Below, piece after piece: positions 29,637-39,336 of a stretch of DNA of 64,000 nucleotides. The position numbers were made by a program, and so were the translations under genes. The stretch spans positions 806,001 through 870,000 of the forward strand of contig SCOX01000001.1 in the NCBI GenBank assembly GCA_005503055.1, given 5' to 3'. The stretch is from Lysobacteraceae bacterium P. Its GTDB lineage: Bacteria > Pseudomonadota > Gammaproteobacteria > Xanthomonadales > Xanthomonadaceae. The notes under the pieces were generated by a model. The model made no database searches. It had not been told where the DNA came from and saw only the letters and a list, made by a program, of their open reading frames with translations. Numbering within the stretch: position 1 is the stretch's first letter; every line of letters begins with the position of its first letter.

Positions 29637-29754
29637 GGAGGACTCCAGCGTTACATCAACAGGTTACGAGTATGGATTATAGCGACGTGATGCCGGGCGT
29701 TCGGTAAACTCCGGCCTTTCCCCTTATTGGCCCGAAGCGGCAAGGATTCAAGGC

Positions 29755-31155
<1,401 letters not shown>

Positions 31156-31163
31156 TCCATCGA

Positions 31164-31273
31164 CGGGATTGGATATTCGGGATACGAGATTCGCCGAGCC
31201 CGGCCTCCGCCGCCTCCCGAAAGCTTGTCCGGCCCCTGCTCTTGCGAATCACCAATCCCGAATCCCGAATCCC
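31164..31273. repeat. Inverted-repeat element after asnS (same family as 9214-9302)
   Basis: Left arm 31164-31194 (attggatattcgggatacgag) and right arm 31244-31273 (cgaatcaccaatcccgaatc...) are diverged inverted copies of gattcggga units around about 50 nt. The right arm ends 5 nt before the next gene's GTG, so it overlaps the expected ribosome binding site region. Confidence 0.65.
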
Positions 31274-31278
31274 ATCCT

Positions 31279-31584
31279 GTGATCCTCTTCTTTTCCCTGC
31301 TCTTCGTCGCCATCGCCATCGCCGGTTTCTGCGCGTTCGTGATCTTCTGGCCGCTGTCGCTGGTGCATATCCGCGACCGCCATCCGCAGTTGCAGTCGCA
31401 ACTGGGCGAAGGCGCGTTCGCGCGGCCGTCGGCGTGGGGCTGGCTGCTCAAGCGCGGCTACCTGTCGGCCGACGATCGAAACCTCAACGGCCTGGCCAAT
31501 CCGGCGCGCATCTCGCTGTTGACCATCATCGGCGGACTGGTCTGCGCCGCCCTGCTCTGGCTCCTCGCCGTGGTGATCGGATGA
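31279..31584 (+). CDS. Small membrane protein, unknown function
   Basis: 101 residues from GTG 31279; a start further upstream would read through a repeat element. There is an N-terminal helix of about 26 residues (VILFFSLLFVAIAIAGFCAF), a middle soluble segment (HIRDRHPQLQSQLGEG, then KRGYLSADDRN) and a C-terminal helix (LTIIGGLVCAALLWLLAVV). The family is not recognised. It overlaps the next gene by 4 nt (ATGA), so the pair is probably translated together. Confidence 0.65.
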   Translation: MILFFSLLFVAIAIAGFCAFVIFWPLSLVHIRDRHPQLQSQLGEGAFARPSAWGWLLKRGYLSADDRNLNGLANPARISLLTIIGGLVCAALLWLLAVVIG

Positions 31585-31913
31585 ACGAAAACATGCCTCC
31601 CGAAAGCGCCGCAGCCGCCCCCGATCAATGGTGGCTGGCGACGATCGGTCGCACGATCGTCTGGGCGCGCCTGCGCCTGCTCGACGCCGGCACCGCCGAA
31701 GTGCTCGACAGCGACGGCGTCAGTCAGCCTTACGACAGCGAGGACACCGCCCGCGCCGCGCTGATGGACGCCGAGTTCGTCGCACTCGATGGCCTGGACG
31801 GCGAAGACGCGCGCGATCGCGGCTTCGAACTGGACGAGCTGGCGCCCCCCAGCGGCGAGAGTTTCGACGTGCTGCGCCCGCAGATGGTCCAGCAGCTCAC
31901 CTCACGGCACTGA
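31581..31913 (+). CDS. Small acidic protein, unknown function
   Basis: A 110-residue soluble, acidic protein. Notable segments are DQWWLATIGRTIVWARLRLLDAG, in which a strand-rich opening is likely, and FVALDGLDGEDARDRGFEL. It looks like a small beta-rich fold with conserved Trp. I do not recognise a family. It starts in an ATGA overlap with the membrane protein before it and ends 10 nt before the PaiB-like gene. Confidence 0.65.
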   Translation: MNENMPPESAAAAPDQWWLATIGRTIVWARLRLLDAGTAEVLDSDGVSQPYDSEDTARAALMDAEFVALDGLDGEDARDRGFELDELAPPSGESFDVLRPQMVQQLTSRH

Positions 31914-31923
31914 TCGGACGACC

Positions 31924-32556
31924 ATGTACCTGCCGCGCGCCTTCGCCGAAACGGACCTGGCCGCGCTGGACGACCTGGCGCGACGCGACCCTTTCATCAC
32001 GCTGGTGACCGTACGCGACGGGGACCCGACCGTCAGCCACCTCCCCGTGCTGTACCGCCGCGAAGGCGACCGCGTGGAACTGATCGGCCACTGGGCGCGG
32101 CCAAACCCGCAGGCCAGGCACGACGGTGCCGCGCTGGCGATCTTCCAGGGCCCGCACGCCTACGTTTCGCCCGGCTGGTATCCCGACAAGGAAGAGGCCG
32201 CGCGCGTTCCCACGTGGAACTACGCCGTGGCGCACCTGCGCGGCACCTTGTCGACGTTCGAGGACGAAGCCTCGCTGGCCGGCGTCGTCGAACAGCTGAG
32301 CGTCGAGCACGAGGCGACGGTGGGCGGCGACTGGCGTTTCGAGATCGAACGCGACGACCAACGCCGGCAGCTGCGCGGGATCGTCGGGTTCCGACTCGAT
32401 GTCGAATCCATCGCACTGAAGTTCAAGCTCAGCCAGAACCACCCGATGGCCAACCGCGAAGCCGTCGCCAGCCGTCTGGAATCGCAATCGCGCGAGGCCA
32501 GCCGCGACACCGCCGCGCTGATGCGCGAACGCATGAACGAAGCAACGGGAGACTGA
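31924..32556 (+). CDS. FMN-binding negative transcriptional regulator, PaiB family
   Basis: 210 residues. It has the PaiB/FMN-binding split-barrel features: opening MYLPRAFAETD, VSHLPVLYRREGDRVELIGHWARPNP, ISP-like AYVSPGWYPDKEEAARVPTWNYA, and the late KFKLSQNHPMANR. In Bacillus PaiB is linked to repression of sporulation and protease genes. In most proteobacteria the role is uncharacterised and an FMN enzyme activity is equally possible. It ends 1 nt before the SDR gene. Confidence 0.85.
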   Translation: MYLPRAFAETDLAALDDLARRDPFITLVTVRDGDPTVSHLPVLYRREGDRVELIGHWARPNPQARHDGAALAIFQGPHAYVSPGWYPDKEEAARVPTWNYAVAHLRGTLSTFEDEASLAGVVEQLSVEHEATVGGDWRFEIERDDQRRQLRGIVGFRLDVESIALKFKLSQNHPMANREAVASRLESQSREASRDTAALMRERMNEATGD

Positions 32557-32557
32557 C

Positions 32558-33346
32558 GTGGACCTGGACCTCACCGGAAAGCACGCACTTGTCTGCGGCG
32601 GCAGCCAGGGCATCGGCCTGGCGGCGGCGCGGGCGCTGGCGGAACTGGGCGCCGATGTCACCCTGCTCGCGCGTCGCGAAGAACGCCTGCGCGAACTCGC
32701 CGACACGCTGCCGACGCCACGCGACGGCCAGGCACACGGCTGGATCGCGGCCGACGGCGCCGACACCGATACGCTGCGCGCGAAAGTGGAGGCGCTGGTG
32801 AGCGCGCGCCCCGTGCACATCCTGGTGAACAACAGCGGCGGCCCGCCGCCGGGCCCGGTGCACGGCGCCCAGATCGCGGCCTTCGAAGCCGCCTACCGCC
32901 AGCACCTCATCGCCAACCACGTGCTCGCCGAAGCCGTGATTCCGGGAATGGAACGCGACGGCTACGGGCGCATCGTCAACGTCATCTCCACCTCGGTGAA
33001 GGAACCGCTGCAAGGCCTGGGCGTTTCCAACACCACGCGCTGGGCGGTGGCGAGCTGGGCGAAAACGCTGGCGACGGAACTGGCGCCAAAGGGCATCACC
33101 GTCAACAACGTCCTGCCCGGCTCGACCGAGACGCCGCGCATCGAACAGATCATCGACAACACCTCGGCCAAGACCGGCCGCAGCCGTGAAGAAGTGTTCG
33201 AGAAGATGGTGTCGGAAATTCCCATGCGCAGATTCGCGCGTCCGCAGGAGACCGCCGCGGCGATCGCCTTCCTGTGCTCGCCGGCTGCGTCATACATCAC
33301 CGGCGTGAACCTGCCGGTGGATGGCGGGCGGACGCGGTCGCTGTAA
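32558..33346 (+). CDS. SDR family oxidoreductase lacking the canonical Tyr/Lys
   Basis: 262 residues from GTG 32558. It is a Rossmann-fold SDR with the cofactor motif GGSQGIG (residues 14-20), NNSGG (91-95) and the C-terminal ITGVNLPVDGG. At the usual YxxxK position the sequence is LGVSN (154-158), so both catalytic Tyr and Lys are replaced. This is known in an SDR branch related to FabG-like BKR proteins. The substrate is unknown. It is upstream of, but 179 bp away from, the kynurenine operon. Confidence 0.85.
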   Translation: MDLDLTGKHALVCGGSQGIGLAAARALAELGADVTLLARREERLRELADTLPTPRDGQAHGWIAADGADTDTLRAKVEALVSARPVHILVNNSGGPPPGPVHGAQIAAFEAAYRQHLIANHVLAEAVIPGMERDGYGRIVNVISTSVKEPLQGLGVSNTTRWAVASWAKTLATELAPKGITVNNVLPGSTETPRIEQIIDNTSAKTGRSREEVFEKMVSEIPMRRFARPQETAAAIAFLCSPAASYITGVNLPVDGGRTRSL

Positions 33347-33382
33347 TCGGGAATCGGGAGTCGGGAGTCGGGAGTCGGGAGT
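33347..33382 (+). repeat. Short tandem repeat tcgggagt (about four copies)
   Basis: Directly after the SDR stop, units of tcggga(g/a)t repeat head to tail. They are related to the gattcggga arms of the elements at 9214 and 31164. Confidence 0.7.
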
Positions 33383-33397
33383 GCGTCTTCTGCAACC

Positions 33398-33425
33398 GTC
33401 ATCCCCGCGAAGGCGGGGATCGAGG
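33398..33425 (+). repeat. REP-like palindrome
   Basis: Core ATCCCCGC (33401-33408), loop GAAG, then GCGGGGAT (33413-33420), preceded by gtc. The same consensus, gtcatccccgcgaaggcggg, recurs inverted at 39308-39333 and in diverged forms at 54293, 54340 and 56122. Confidence 0.8.
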
Positions 33426-33525
33426 CCAACGCATATCGCACGAAAGTCCGGCTGCCGATCCGTCTTCGCGGGGCGGGTGGCCCATACCTATCAGCACGGC
33501 GCGGCCGCACTGCTAAGCTAGCCCC

Positions 33526-34950
33526 ATGCGCCTTCGCCACTTCATCGCCGGTGAACCACGCGAGCCGGCATCGGGCCGCTGGGCGGAGGTCTTCGATCCC
33601 GCGAACGGCAAGCCTTTCGCCGAAGTCGCACTCGGCGACGCCGCCGACGTGGACGCTGCGATCAACGCAGCCGAAGCCGCCTTCCCGGCCTGGTCCGCCC
33701 TGCCCCATACCGAACGCGCACGCTGGCTCGAGAAACTTGCCGACGCCGTGGAAGCCGGGCTCGACGACTTCGCCCATGCCGAATCGCGCGACGGCGGCAA
33801 ACCGATCAAGCTGGCGCGCGAAGTCGAAATCCCGCGCGCGATCAGCAACCTGCGCTTTTTCGCCCATGCCGCGACGCAGTTCGCCAGCGAATCTCACCAC
33901 GGCCAGGCGGGCCTGAACTACACGCTGCGCCAACCGCTCGGCGTGGTCGGCACGATCTCGCCGTGGAACCTGCCGCTGTATCTGTTCACGTGGAAGATCG
34001 CGCCCGCGCTCGCCACCGGCAACACGGTCGTCGCCAAGCCTTCGGAAGTCACGCCAGTGACCGCGACCATGCTGGGCGAACTCGCCGCAAAGATCGGCTT
34101 TCCGAAAGGCGTGCTCAACATCGTGCACGGCCTGGGGCCGGATGTCGGCGAACCGCTGGTCACCGACGCGCGCGTGAAAGCGGTGTCCTTCACCGGCAGC
34201 ACCGCGGTCGGCCGGCGCATCGCCGGCATCGCCGGTCCGCTGTTGAAGAAAGTCTCGTTGGAGTTGGGCGGCAAGAACCCCACGCTCGTCTTCGCCGACA
34301 GCGACTGGCGCGAGCACCTCGATACGTTGGTGCGCTCGGCGTTCCAGAACTCCGGGCAGATCTGCCTGTGCGGTTCGCGGGTGCTGGTCGAGCGGTCCAT
34401 CTACTCCGAATTCCGCGACACGCTGGTCGAACGCGCGCAGCAGTTGCGCGTGGGCGATCCGATCGACGAAGACAACCAGCTCGGCCCGCTCGTCTCGCAT
34501 GCCCACTTCGACAAGGTGATGAGCGCATTGCAGCGCGCCCGCGACGAAGGTGGTCGCGTGTTGTGCGGCGGCACGGCGCTGCAGCGCCCGGGCTGGTTCG
34601 TGACCCCGACGGTCATCGAAGGCCTCGGCCCGGACAGCGCGAGCAACCGCGACGAGATCTTCGGCCCCGTCGTCACGCTGCAATCGTTCGACACCGACGA
34701 ACAGGCACTGGCGCTGGCCAACGCCGGCGACTACGGCCTCGCCGCATCGCTGTGGACGCGCGACCTGCGCCGCGCGCACCGGCTCGCCGCGCAACTGCGC
34801 GTCGGGATGGTGTGGGTGAACACCTGGCTGCAACGCGACCTGCGCACGCCGTTCGGCGGCATGGGTGCATCGGGCCTGGGCCGCGAAGGCGGATTCGAAG
34901 CGATGCGCTTCTTCACCGACGCCAAGAACGTCGGCCTGCAACTGGATTGA
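33526..34950 (+). CDS. 2-aminomuconic 6-semialdehyde dehydrogenase (aldehyde dehydrogenase family)
   Basis: 474 residues with ALDH landmarks: Asn148 in SPWNLP, general base Glu246 in LELGGK, and catalytic Cys280 in NSGQICLCGSR. The GQxCLCGSR form is typical of hydroxy- or amino-muconic semialdehyde dehydrogenases. It opens the kynurenine operon and is expected to oxidise 2-aminomuconate semialdehyde (product of the decarboxylase at 36620) to 2-aminomuconate. Carbonic anhydrase follows after 5 nt. The specific substrate is inferred from context plus motif. Confidence 0.88.
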   Translation: MRLRHFIAGEPREPASGRWAEVFDPANGKPFAEVALGDAADVDAAINAAEAAFPAWSALPHTERARWLEKLADAVEAGLDDFAHAESRDGGKPIKLAREVEIPRAISNLRFFAHAATQFASESHHGQAGLNYTLRQPLGVVGTISPWNLPLYLFTWKIAPALATGNTVVAKPSEVTPVTATMLGELAAKIGFPKGVLNIVHGLGPDVGEPLVTDARVKAVSFTGSTAVGRRIAGIAGPLLKKVSLELGGKNPTLVFADSDWREHLDTLVRSAFQNSGQICLCGSRVLVERSIYSEFRDTLVERAQQLRVGDPIDEDNQLGPLVSHAHFDKVMSALQRARDEGGRVLCGGTALQRPGWFVTPTVIEGLGPDSASNRDEIFGPVVTLQSFDTDEQALALANAGDYGLAASLWTRDLRRAHRLAAQLRVGMVWVNTWLQRDLRTPFGGMGASGLGREGGFEAMRFFTDAKNVGLQLD

Positions 34951-34955
34951 ACGAC

Positions 34956-35627
34956 ATGACCACCGGTCCCCTCACCGACCTGCTGAAGAACAACCGCGAT
35001 TGGTCCGAGCGCATCAGCCGCGAAGACCCGAAGTTCTTCGAGCGGCTTTCGAAACAGCAGGCACCGCAGTTCCTGTGGATCGGTTGCTCCGATTCGCGCG
35101 TGCCCGCCAACCAGGTCATCGACATGGCGCCGGGCGAGGTCTTCGTCCATCGCAACATCGCCAACGTCGTGGTGCACACCGACCTCAACTGCCTGTCGGT
35201 GATCCAGTTCGCCGTCGACGTGCTCAAGGTCAAGCACATCCTCGTCGTCGGCCATTACGGCTGCGGCGGTGTGCATGCGGCCCTGCACGGCACGCGCGTC
35301 GGGCTCGCCGACAACTGGCTGCGTCACGTGTCCGATGTCGCCGAGAAGCACGAAGGCTGCATGCACCATGCACAGGCCGGCGAGCGTCACGACCGACTTT
35401 GCGAACTCAACGTGATCGAACAGGTGCAGAACGTCTGCCTCACCACCATCGTTCGCGATGCCTGGGCACGCGGCCAGGAACTGACGGTGCATGGATGGGT
35501 CTACAGCCTGCGCAACGGCCTGGTGCACGACATGGGCATCGACGTGAGCGCGCATCACCAGCTCGCCGGCCTGTACAAGGCGGCGATCTCGCGCGTGAAC
35601 GGCTACGGTGGAGATTCGCCGCGATGA
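34956..35627 (+). CDS. can: Beta-class carbonic anhydrase
   Basis: 223 residues. Zinc ligands Cys44, Asp46, His100 and Cys103 occur in [11 protein letters not shown] and GHYGCGG, aligned at a constant offset with E. coli Can, with Arg48 completing the Asp-Arg dyad. It interconverts CO2 and bicarbonate. Its placement is striking: 5 nt after the semialdehyde dehydrogenase and overlapping the RidA-like deaminase by 4 nt, inside the kynurenine operon whose decarboxylase releases CO2. A housekeeping role with coincidental location remains possible. Confidence 0.93.
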   Translation: MTTGPLTDLLKNNRDWSERISREDPKFFERLSKQQAPQFLWIGCSDSRVPANQVIDMAPGEVFVHRNIANVVVHTDLNCLSVIQFAVDVLKVKHILVVGHYGCGGVHAALHGTRVGLADNWLRHVSDVAEKHEGCMHHAQAGERHDRLCELNVIEQVQNVCLTTIVRDAWARGQELTVHGWVYSLRNGLVHDMGIDVSAHHQLAGLYKAAISRVNGYGGDSPR

Positions 35628-36076
35628 GCGACGCCATTCGCGCCGACGCCGCGCCGAAGCCAGTGGGCCGGTACCCGCACGCGCGCCGCGTGGGCGACCT
35701 TTTGTTCCTGTCGGGTATCGGGCCGCGCGACCCGGCCAGCAATGCCATCGTCGGCAATGTCCACGACGCCGAAGGCCGCCTCATCAGCTACGACATCGAT
35801 GCGCAGACGCGCGCGGTGTTCGCCAACGTGCGCACCGTACTGCAAGCCAGCGGCGCGCGCTGGGAAGACCTGGTGGACGTCACGGTCTATCTCACCGACA
35901 TGGAGCACGACTTCAGGGCCTACAACGCGGTGTGGGCCGAGTACTTTCCCGACGTGGACACCGCGCCGTGCCGGACCACGCTGGGCATCACCGCGCTGCC
36001 GACGCCGATCGCCATCGAACTCAAATGCATCGCCGCCCCACGCAGCGATGCTGCCTCTCAAAGAGCATCGGAGTAA
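35624..36076 (+). CDS. RidA-family 2-aminomuconate deaminase
   Basis: A 150-residue RidA/YjgF protein with an N-terminal extension. The active-site Arg117 in [13 protein letters not shown] and Glu132 are present. In bacterial kynurenine and 2-aminophenol pathways this type of protein deaminates 2-aminomuconate (AmnD/NbaF role). The position next to the aminomuconate-forming dehydrogenase and dioxygenase supports that function over generic imine hydrolysis. It starts in an ATGA overlap with the carbonic anhydrase gene. Confidence 0.85.
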   Translation: MSDAIRADAAPKPVGRYPHARRVGDLLFLSGIGPRDPASNAIVGNVHDAEGRLISYDIDAQTRAVFANVRTVLQASGARWEDLVDVTVYLTDMEHDFRAYNAVWAEYFPDVDTAPCRTTLGITALPTPIAIELKCIAAPRSDAASQRASE

Positions 36077-36078
36077 GC

Positions 36079-36609
36079 ATGTTGCCCGCCCCGCTCAATC
36101 TGCAGGCCTGGATCGAGGAACATCGCCACCTGCTCAAGCCGCCGGTCGGCAACAAGGTGATCTACGTCGGCGACTTCATCGTGATGGTCGTCGGCGGCCC
36201 GAACCAGCGCACCGACTACCACTGGGACGAAGGCGCGGAGTGGTTCTATCAGCTCGAAGGCGAGATGGTGCTGCGCATCCAGGAGGACGGTGCGGTACGC
36301 GACATTCCGATCCGCGCCGGCGAGATCTTCCTTCTCCCGCCGCGCGTCCCGCATTCGCCGCAGCGCATGCCCGATTCGATCGGACTGGTGATCGAACGCC
36401 GCCGCCTTCCCGACGAACTCGATGGCCTGATGTGGTTCTGCGAACGCTGCAATCACAAGGTGTACGAGGAATTCTTCAAACTGAAGAACATCGAGGCCGA
36501 TTTCCCGCCCGTGTTCGACCGCTTCTACGCCTCGCGCGAGCACCGCACCTGCACCGAATGCGGCCACCTGAACCCGGCACCGGCCAAGTACGTCATGCCG
36601 GATACCTGA
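36079..36609 (+). CDS. nbaC: 3-hydroxyanthranilate 3,4-dioxygenase
   Basis: A 176-residue cupin dioxygenase cleaving 3-hydroxyanthranilate to 2-amino-3-carboxymuconate semialdehyde. The catalytic iron ligands are His48, Glu54 and His92, and Arg44 and Arg96 are at substrate-binding positions. The second, rubredoxin-like iron site is complete: Cys122/Cys125 and Cys159/Cys162. All match the spacing of the Cupriavidus enzyme. It begins 2 nt after the deaminase gene. Confidence 0.95.
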   Translation: MLPAPLNLQAWIEEHRHLLKPPVGNKVIYVGDFIVMVVGGPNQRTDYHWDEGAEWFYQLEGEMVLRIQEDGAVRDIPIRAGEIFLLPPRVPHSPQRMPDSIGLVIERRRLPDELDGLMWFCERCNHKVYEEFFKLKNIEADFPPVFDRFYASREHRTCTECGHLNPAPAKYVMPDT

Positions 36610-36619
36610 TGAGTCGCGC

Positions 36620-37630
36620 ATGCTGAAGATCGACACCCACGCCCATTACATGCCGCGCGACTGGCCCAACCTGGCGCGCAAGTACGGCGACGACCGTTTC
36701 CCGGTGATCCACCACACCGACGACGGCCGCCATCGCATCTACAAGGACGGAAAGTTCTTCCGCGAGATCTGGTCAAAGACCTGGGATCCGCAGGAGCGCA
36801 TCGACGACTACGAGCGCTTCGGCGTGCAGGTGCAGGTGATCAGCACCGTGCCGGTGATGTTCAGCTACTGGGCCAAGCCGCACCACGCGCTGGAACTGCA
36901 CCAGGCGCTCAACGAGCACATGGCCGAGGCCTGCCGCGAGTATCCGCGCCACTACGCCGGCATCGGCACGGTACCGATGCAATCGCCACGCCTGGCGATC
37001 CAGGAACTGGAACGCTGCATGGACCAGCTCGGCCTGCAGGGCGTCCAGATCGGCAGCCACATCAACGACTGGAACCTCGACGCCCCGGAGCTGTTCGACT
37101 TCTTCCAGGCCGCCGGCGAACTGGGCGCGGCGATCCTCGTGCACCCGTGGGACATGATGGGCGCCTCGACGATGCCGAAGTACTGGTTGCCCTGGCTCGT
37201 GGGCATGCCGGCGGAGCAGTCGCGCGCGGCGTGCTGCCTGATTTTCGGTGGCGTGCTCGAACGCGTGCCGAACCTCAAGGTCTGCATGGCCCACGGCGGC
37301 GGCAGTTTCCCCTACACGATCGGGCGCATCGAACACGGCTTCAACATGCGCCCGGACCTCGTCGCCACCGACAATCCACGCAATCCGCGCGACTACCTGA
37401 ACCAGCTTTTCTTCGATTCCTGGGTTGCCGACCCGCGCGCGTTGCGTTACCTGCTCGACACCTGCGGCGTGGACCGCGTGATGCTCGGCACCGACTACCC
37501 GTTCCCGCTCGGCGAACAGGAACCCGGCGCCGGCATCGCCGCGCTGGAATTGTCCGATGTCGACCAGGCGCGCCTCTACCACGGCACCGCGCTGGAATGG
37601 CTGGGGCTTTCGATGTCGCGTTTCGCTTGA
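36620..37630 (+). CDS. nbaD: 2-amino-3-carboxymuconate-6-semialdehyde decarboxylase (ACMSD)
   Basis: A 336-residue zinc amidohydrolase-fold decarboxylase. The metal residues are His7 and His9 (DTHAHYMP), His175 (LVHPWDMMG), His225 (MAHGGGSFPY) and Asp292 (GTDYPFPLGE). These motifs are specific to ACMSD. It removes CO2 from the dioxygenase product, diverting it from quinolinate formation to the catabolic branch. It sits 10 nt after the dioxygenase and 10 nt before the tautomerase. Confidence 0.95.
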   Translation: MLKIDTHAHYMPRDWPNLARKYGDDRFPVIHHTDDGRHRIYKDGKFFREIWSKTWDPQERIDDYERFGVQVQVISTVPVMFSYWAKPHHALELHQALNEHMAEACREYPRHYAGIGTVPMQSPRLAIQELERCMDQLGLQGVQIGSHINDWNLDAPELFDFFQAAGELGAAILVHPWDMMGASTMPKYWLPWLVGMPAEQSRAACCLIFGGVLERVPNLKVCMAHGGGSFPYTIGRIEHGFNMRPDLVATDNPRNPRDYLNQLFFDSWVADPRALRYLLDTCGVDRVMLGTDYPFPLGEQEPGAGIAALELSDVDQARLYHGTALEWLGLSMSRFA

Positions 37631-37640
37631 GTCTGCGCAC

Positions 37641-38009
37641 ATGCCGCACATAACGCTGCATTACACCGCCAACCTGGACGGCTTCGACCCCGACGACGCC
37701 CTGCTCGCGATGAACCGCGCGCTCACCGAAAGCGGCCACTTCGACGAAGAAGCGATCAAGAGCCGCGCGCTGCGGTTGGACCACTACCGCGTCGGCGTGG
37801 CCGATGACGAGCGCGCCTTCGTGCACGTGCAACTGAAGGTACTGCCCGGCCGCGACGAGGCCACGCGCCGCGGCTTCGCCGAAGCGCTCTCCGCCGTGCT
37901 CGCGCCGCTCCTGCCGCCGCTTCCCCTTTCCACCCAGTTGTGCATCGAAGTCGACGAAATCGACGCGCGCAGCTACAGCAAACGCGTGATCGACGCGCCC
38001 ATCGCCTGA
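37641..38009 (+). CDS. 5-carboxymethyl-2-hydroxymuconate isomerase-like tautomerase
   Basis: A 122-residue tautomerase-superfamily protein (CHMI type) with the catalytic N-terminal Pro exposed after Met removal (MPHITLHYTANL). It has Arg residues and an acidic C-terminal part as in CHMI. In homoprotocatechuate degradation CHMI isomerises CHM. Here no other homoprotocatechuate genes are seen and it lies inside the kynurenine operon. A 4-oxalocrotonate tautomerase role on the deaminated product is therefore the likelier one (inference). Confidence 0.8.
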   Translation: MPHITLHYTANLDGFDPDDALLAMNRALTESGHFDEEAIKSRALRLDHYRVGVADDERAFVHVQLKVLPGRDEATRRGFAEALSAVLAPLLPPLPLSTQLCIEVDEIDARSYSKRVIDAPIA

Positions 38010-38011
38010 CC

Positions 38012-39298
38012 ATGACCGAACCGTATTCCGATTCCTACGCCGCCGCCCTTGACGCCGCCGACCCACTGCGCGGCATGCGCTCGCAGTTCCTGATTCCGCA
38101 GCACGACGGCGCCGACCAAGCCTATTTCGTCGGCAACTCGCTGGGCCTGCAACCGCGTGGCGCGCGCGCGCACGTCGAGGAGGTCCTGTCGAAATGGGCC
38201 GCCGAAGCCGTCGAAGGCCATTTCACCGGGCAGGCGCAGTGGCTGGACTATCACCAGCTTGTGCGCGAGTCGCTCGCCCGTCTCGTCGGCGCCGCGCCGA
38301 CCGAAGTCGTGGCGATGAACACGCTCACGGTGAACCTGCACCTGATGATGGTCAGCTTCTACCGTCCCACGCGCGAGCGTCCTGCGATTCTCATCGAAGC
38401 CGGTGCGTTCCCGTCGGACCGCTATGCAGTGGAATCGCAGATCGCGTTCCACGGTTTCGATCCGGCCACCGACCTGATCGAGGTGCAGCCCGACGGCGTC
38501 GATGGAACCACGTCGATGGGGGCCATCGAGCGGGCCATCGCGCAACACGGAGCGCGCCTTGCGCTGGTGCTGTGGCCGGGCGTGCAGTACCGCACCGGCC
38601 AGTCGTTCGACCTGCCCCGTATCGCGCGCCTGGCGCACGAACACGGCGCGATGTGCGGATTCGATCTCGCGCATGCGGTCGGCAATCTCGAACTCGCGCT
38701 GCACGACAGCGGTGTCGATTTCGCCGTGTGGTGCCACTACAAGTACCTCAACAGCGGACCGGGCGCGGTCGCCGGATGCTTCGTCCACGAGCGCCATGCG
38801 CACAGCGACCGTCCGCGCTTCGCCGGCTGGTGGGGGCACGAACAGAGCACGCGCTTCCGCATGGGTCCACATTTCGTACCGACGGCCGGCGCGGACGGCT
38901 GGCAGCTCAGCAATCCACCGATCCTCGGCATGGCGCCGCTGCGTGCCTCGCTCGAACTGTTCGATGCCGCCGGCATGCCGGCGCTGCGCGCCAAGTCGCT
39001 CGGTCTCACCGGCTACCTCGAAACGCTGATCCGCCAGCGCCTGAACGGAACGCTGTCGATCGTGACTCCGGCCGAACCCGCGCAGCGCGGCTGCCAGCTC
39101 TCGCTGCGCGTGATCGGCGGCCGCGGTCTCACCGGCCGCGACGCGGGACGCGCACTGTTCGACTACATGGCGACCCAGGGCGTGCTCGGCGACTGGCGCG
39201 AACCGGACGTGATCCGCATCTCGCCGGCGCCGCTCTACAACACGCACGCCGACGTGCTGCGCTTCGTGCGCACCGTCGAAGCCTGGCGTGATGGTTGA
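38012..39298 (+). CDS. kynU: Kynureninase
   Basis: A 428-residue PLP-dependent hydrolase cleaving 3-hydroxykynurenine to 3-hydroxyanthranilate and alanine. The cofactor Lys244 lies in HYKYLNSGPG. Family motifs YFVGNSLGLQPR near the N-terminus and FDLAHAVGN before the Lys are intact. It begins 2 nt after the tautomerase gene. A REP-like element of about 30 nt separates its stop from the kmo start. Confidence 0.95.
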   Translation: MTEPYSDSYAAALDAADPLRGMRSQFLIPQHDGADQAYFVGNSLGLQPRGARAHVEEVLSKWAAEAVEGHFTGQAQWLDYHQLVRESLARLVGAAPTEVVAMNTLTVNLHLMMVSFYRPTRERPAILIEAGAFPSDRYAVESQIAFHGFDPATDLIEVQPDGVDGTTSMGAIERAIAQHGARLALVLWPGVQYRTGQSFDLPRIARLAHEHGAMCGFDLAHAVGNLELALHDSGVDFAVWCHYKYLNSGPGAVAGCFVHERHAHSDRPRFAGWWGHEQSTRFRMGPHFVPTAGADGWQLSNPPILGMAPLRASLELFDAAGMPALRAKSLGLTGYLETLIRQRLNGTLSIVTPAEPAQRGCQLSLRVIGGRGLTGRDAGRALFDYMATQGVLGDWREPDVIRISPAPLYNTHADVLRFVRTVEAWRDG

Positions 39299-39301
39299 GA
39301 T

Positions 39302-39334
39302 GTCATTTGGATTCCCGCCTTCGCGGGGATGACC
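39302..39334 (-). repeat. REP-like palindrome between kynU and kmo
   Basis: The reverse complement of 39308-39333 reads gtcatccccgcgaaggcggg plus aatcca, matching the element at 33398 in opposite orientation. It fills the 38-nt gap between kynU and kmo. Its GGGGA sequence (39325-39329) is 8 nt before the kmo ATG and is the only good ribosome binding site candidate there. Confidence 0.8.
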
Positions 39335-39336
39335 GC

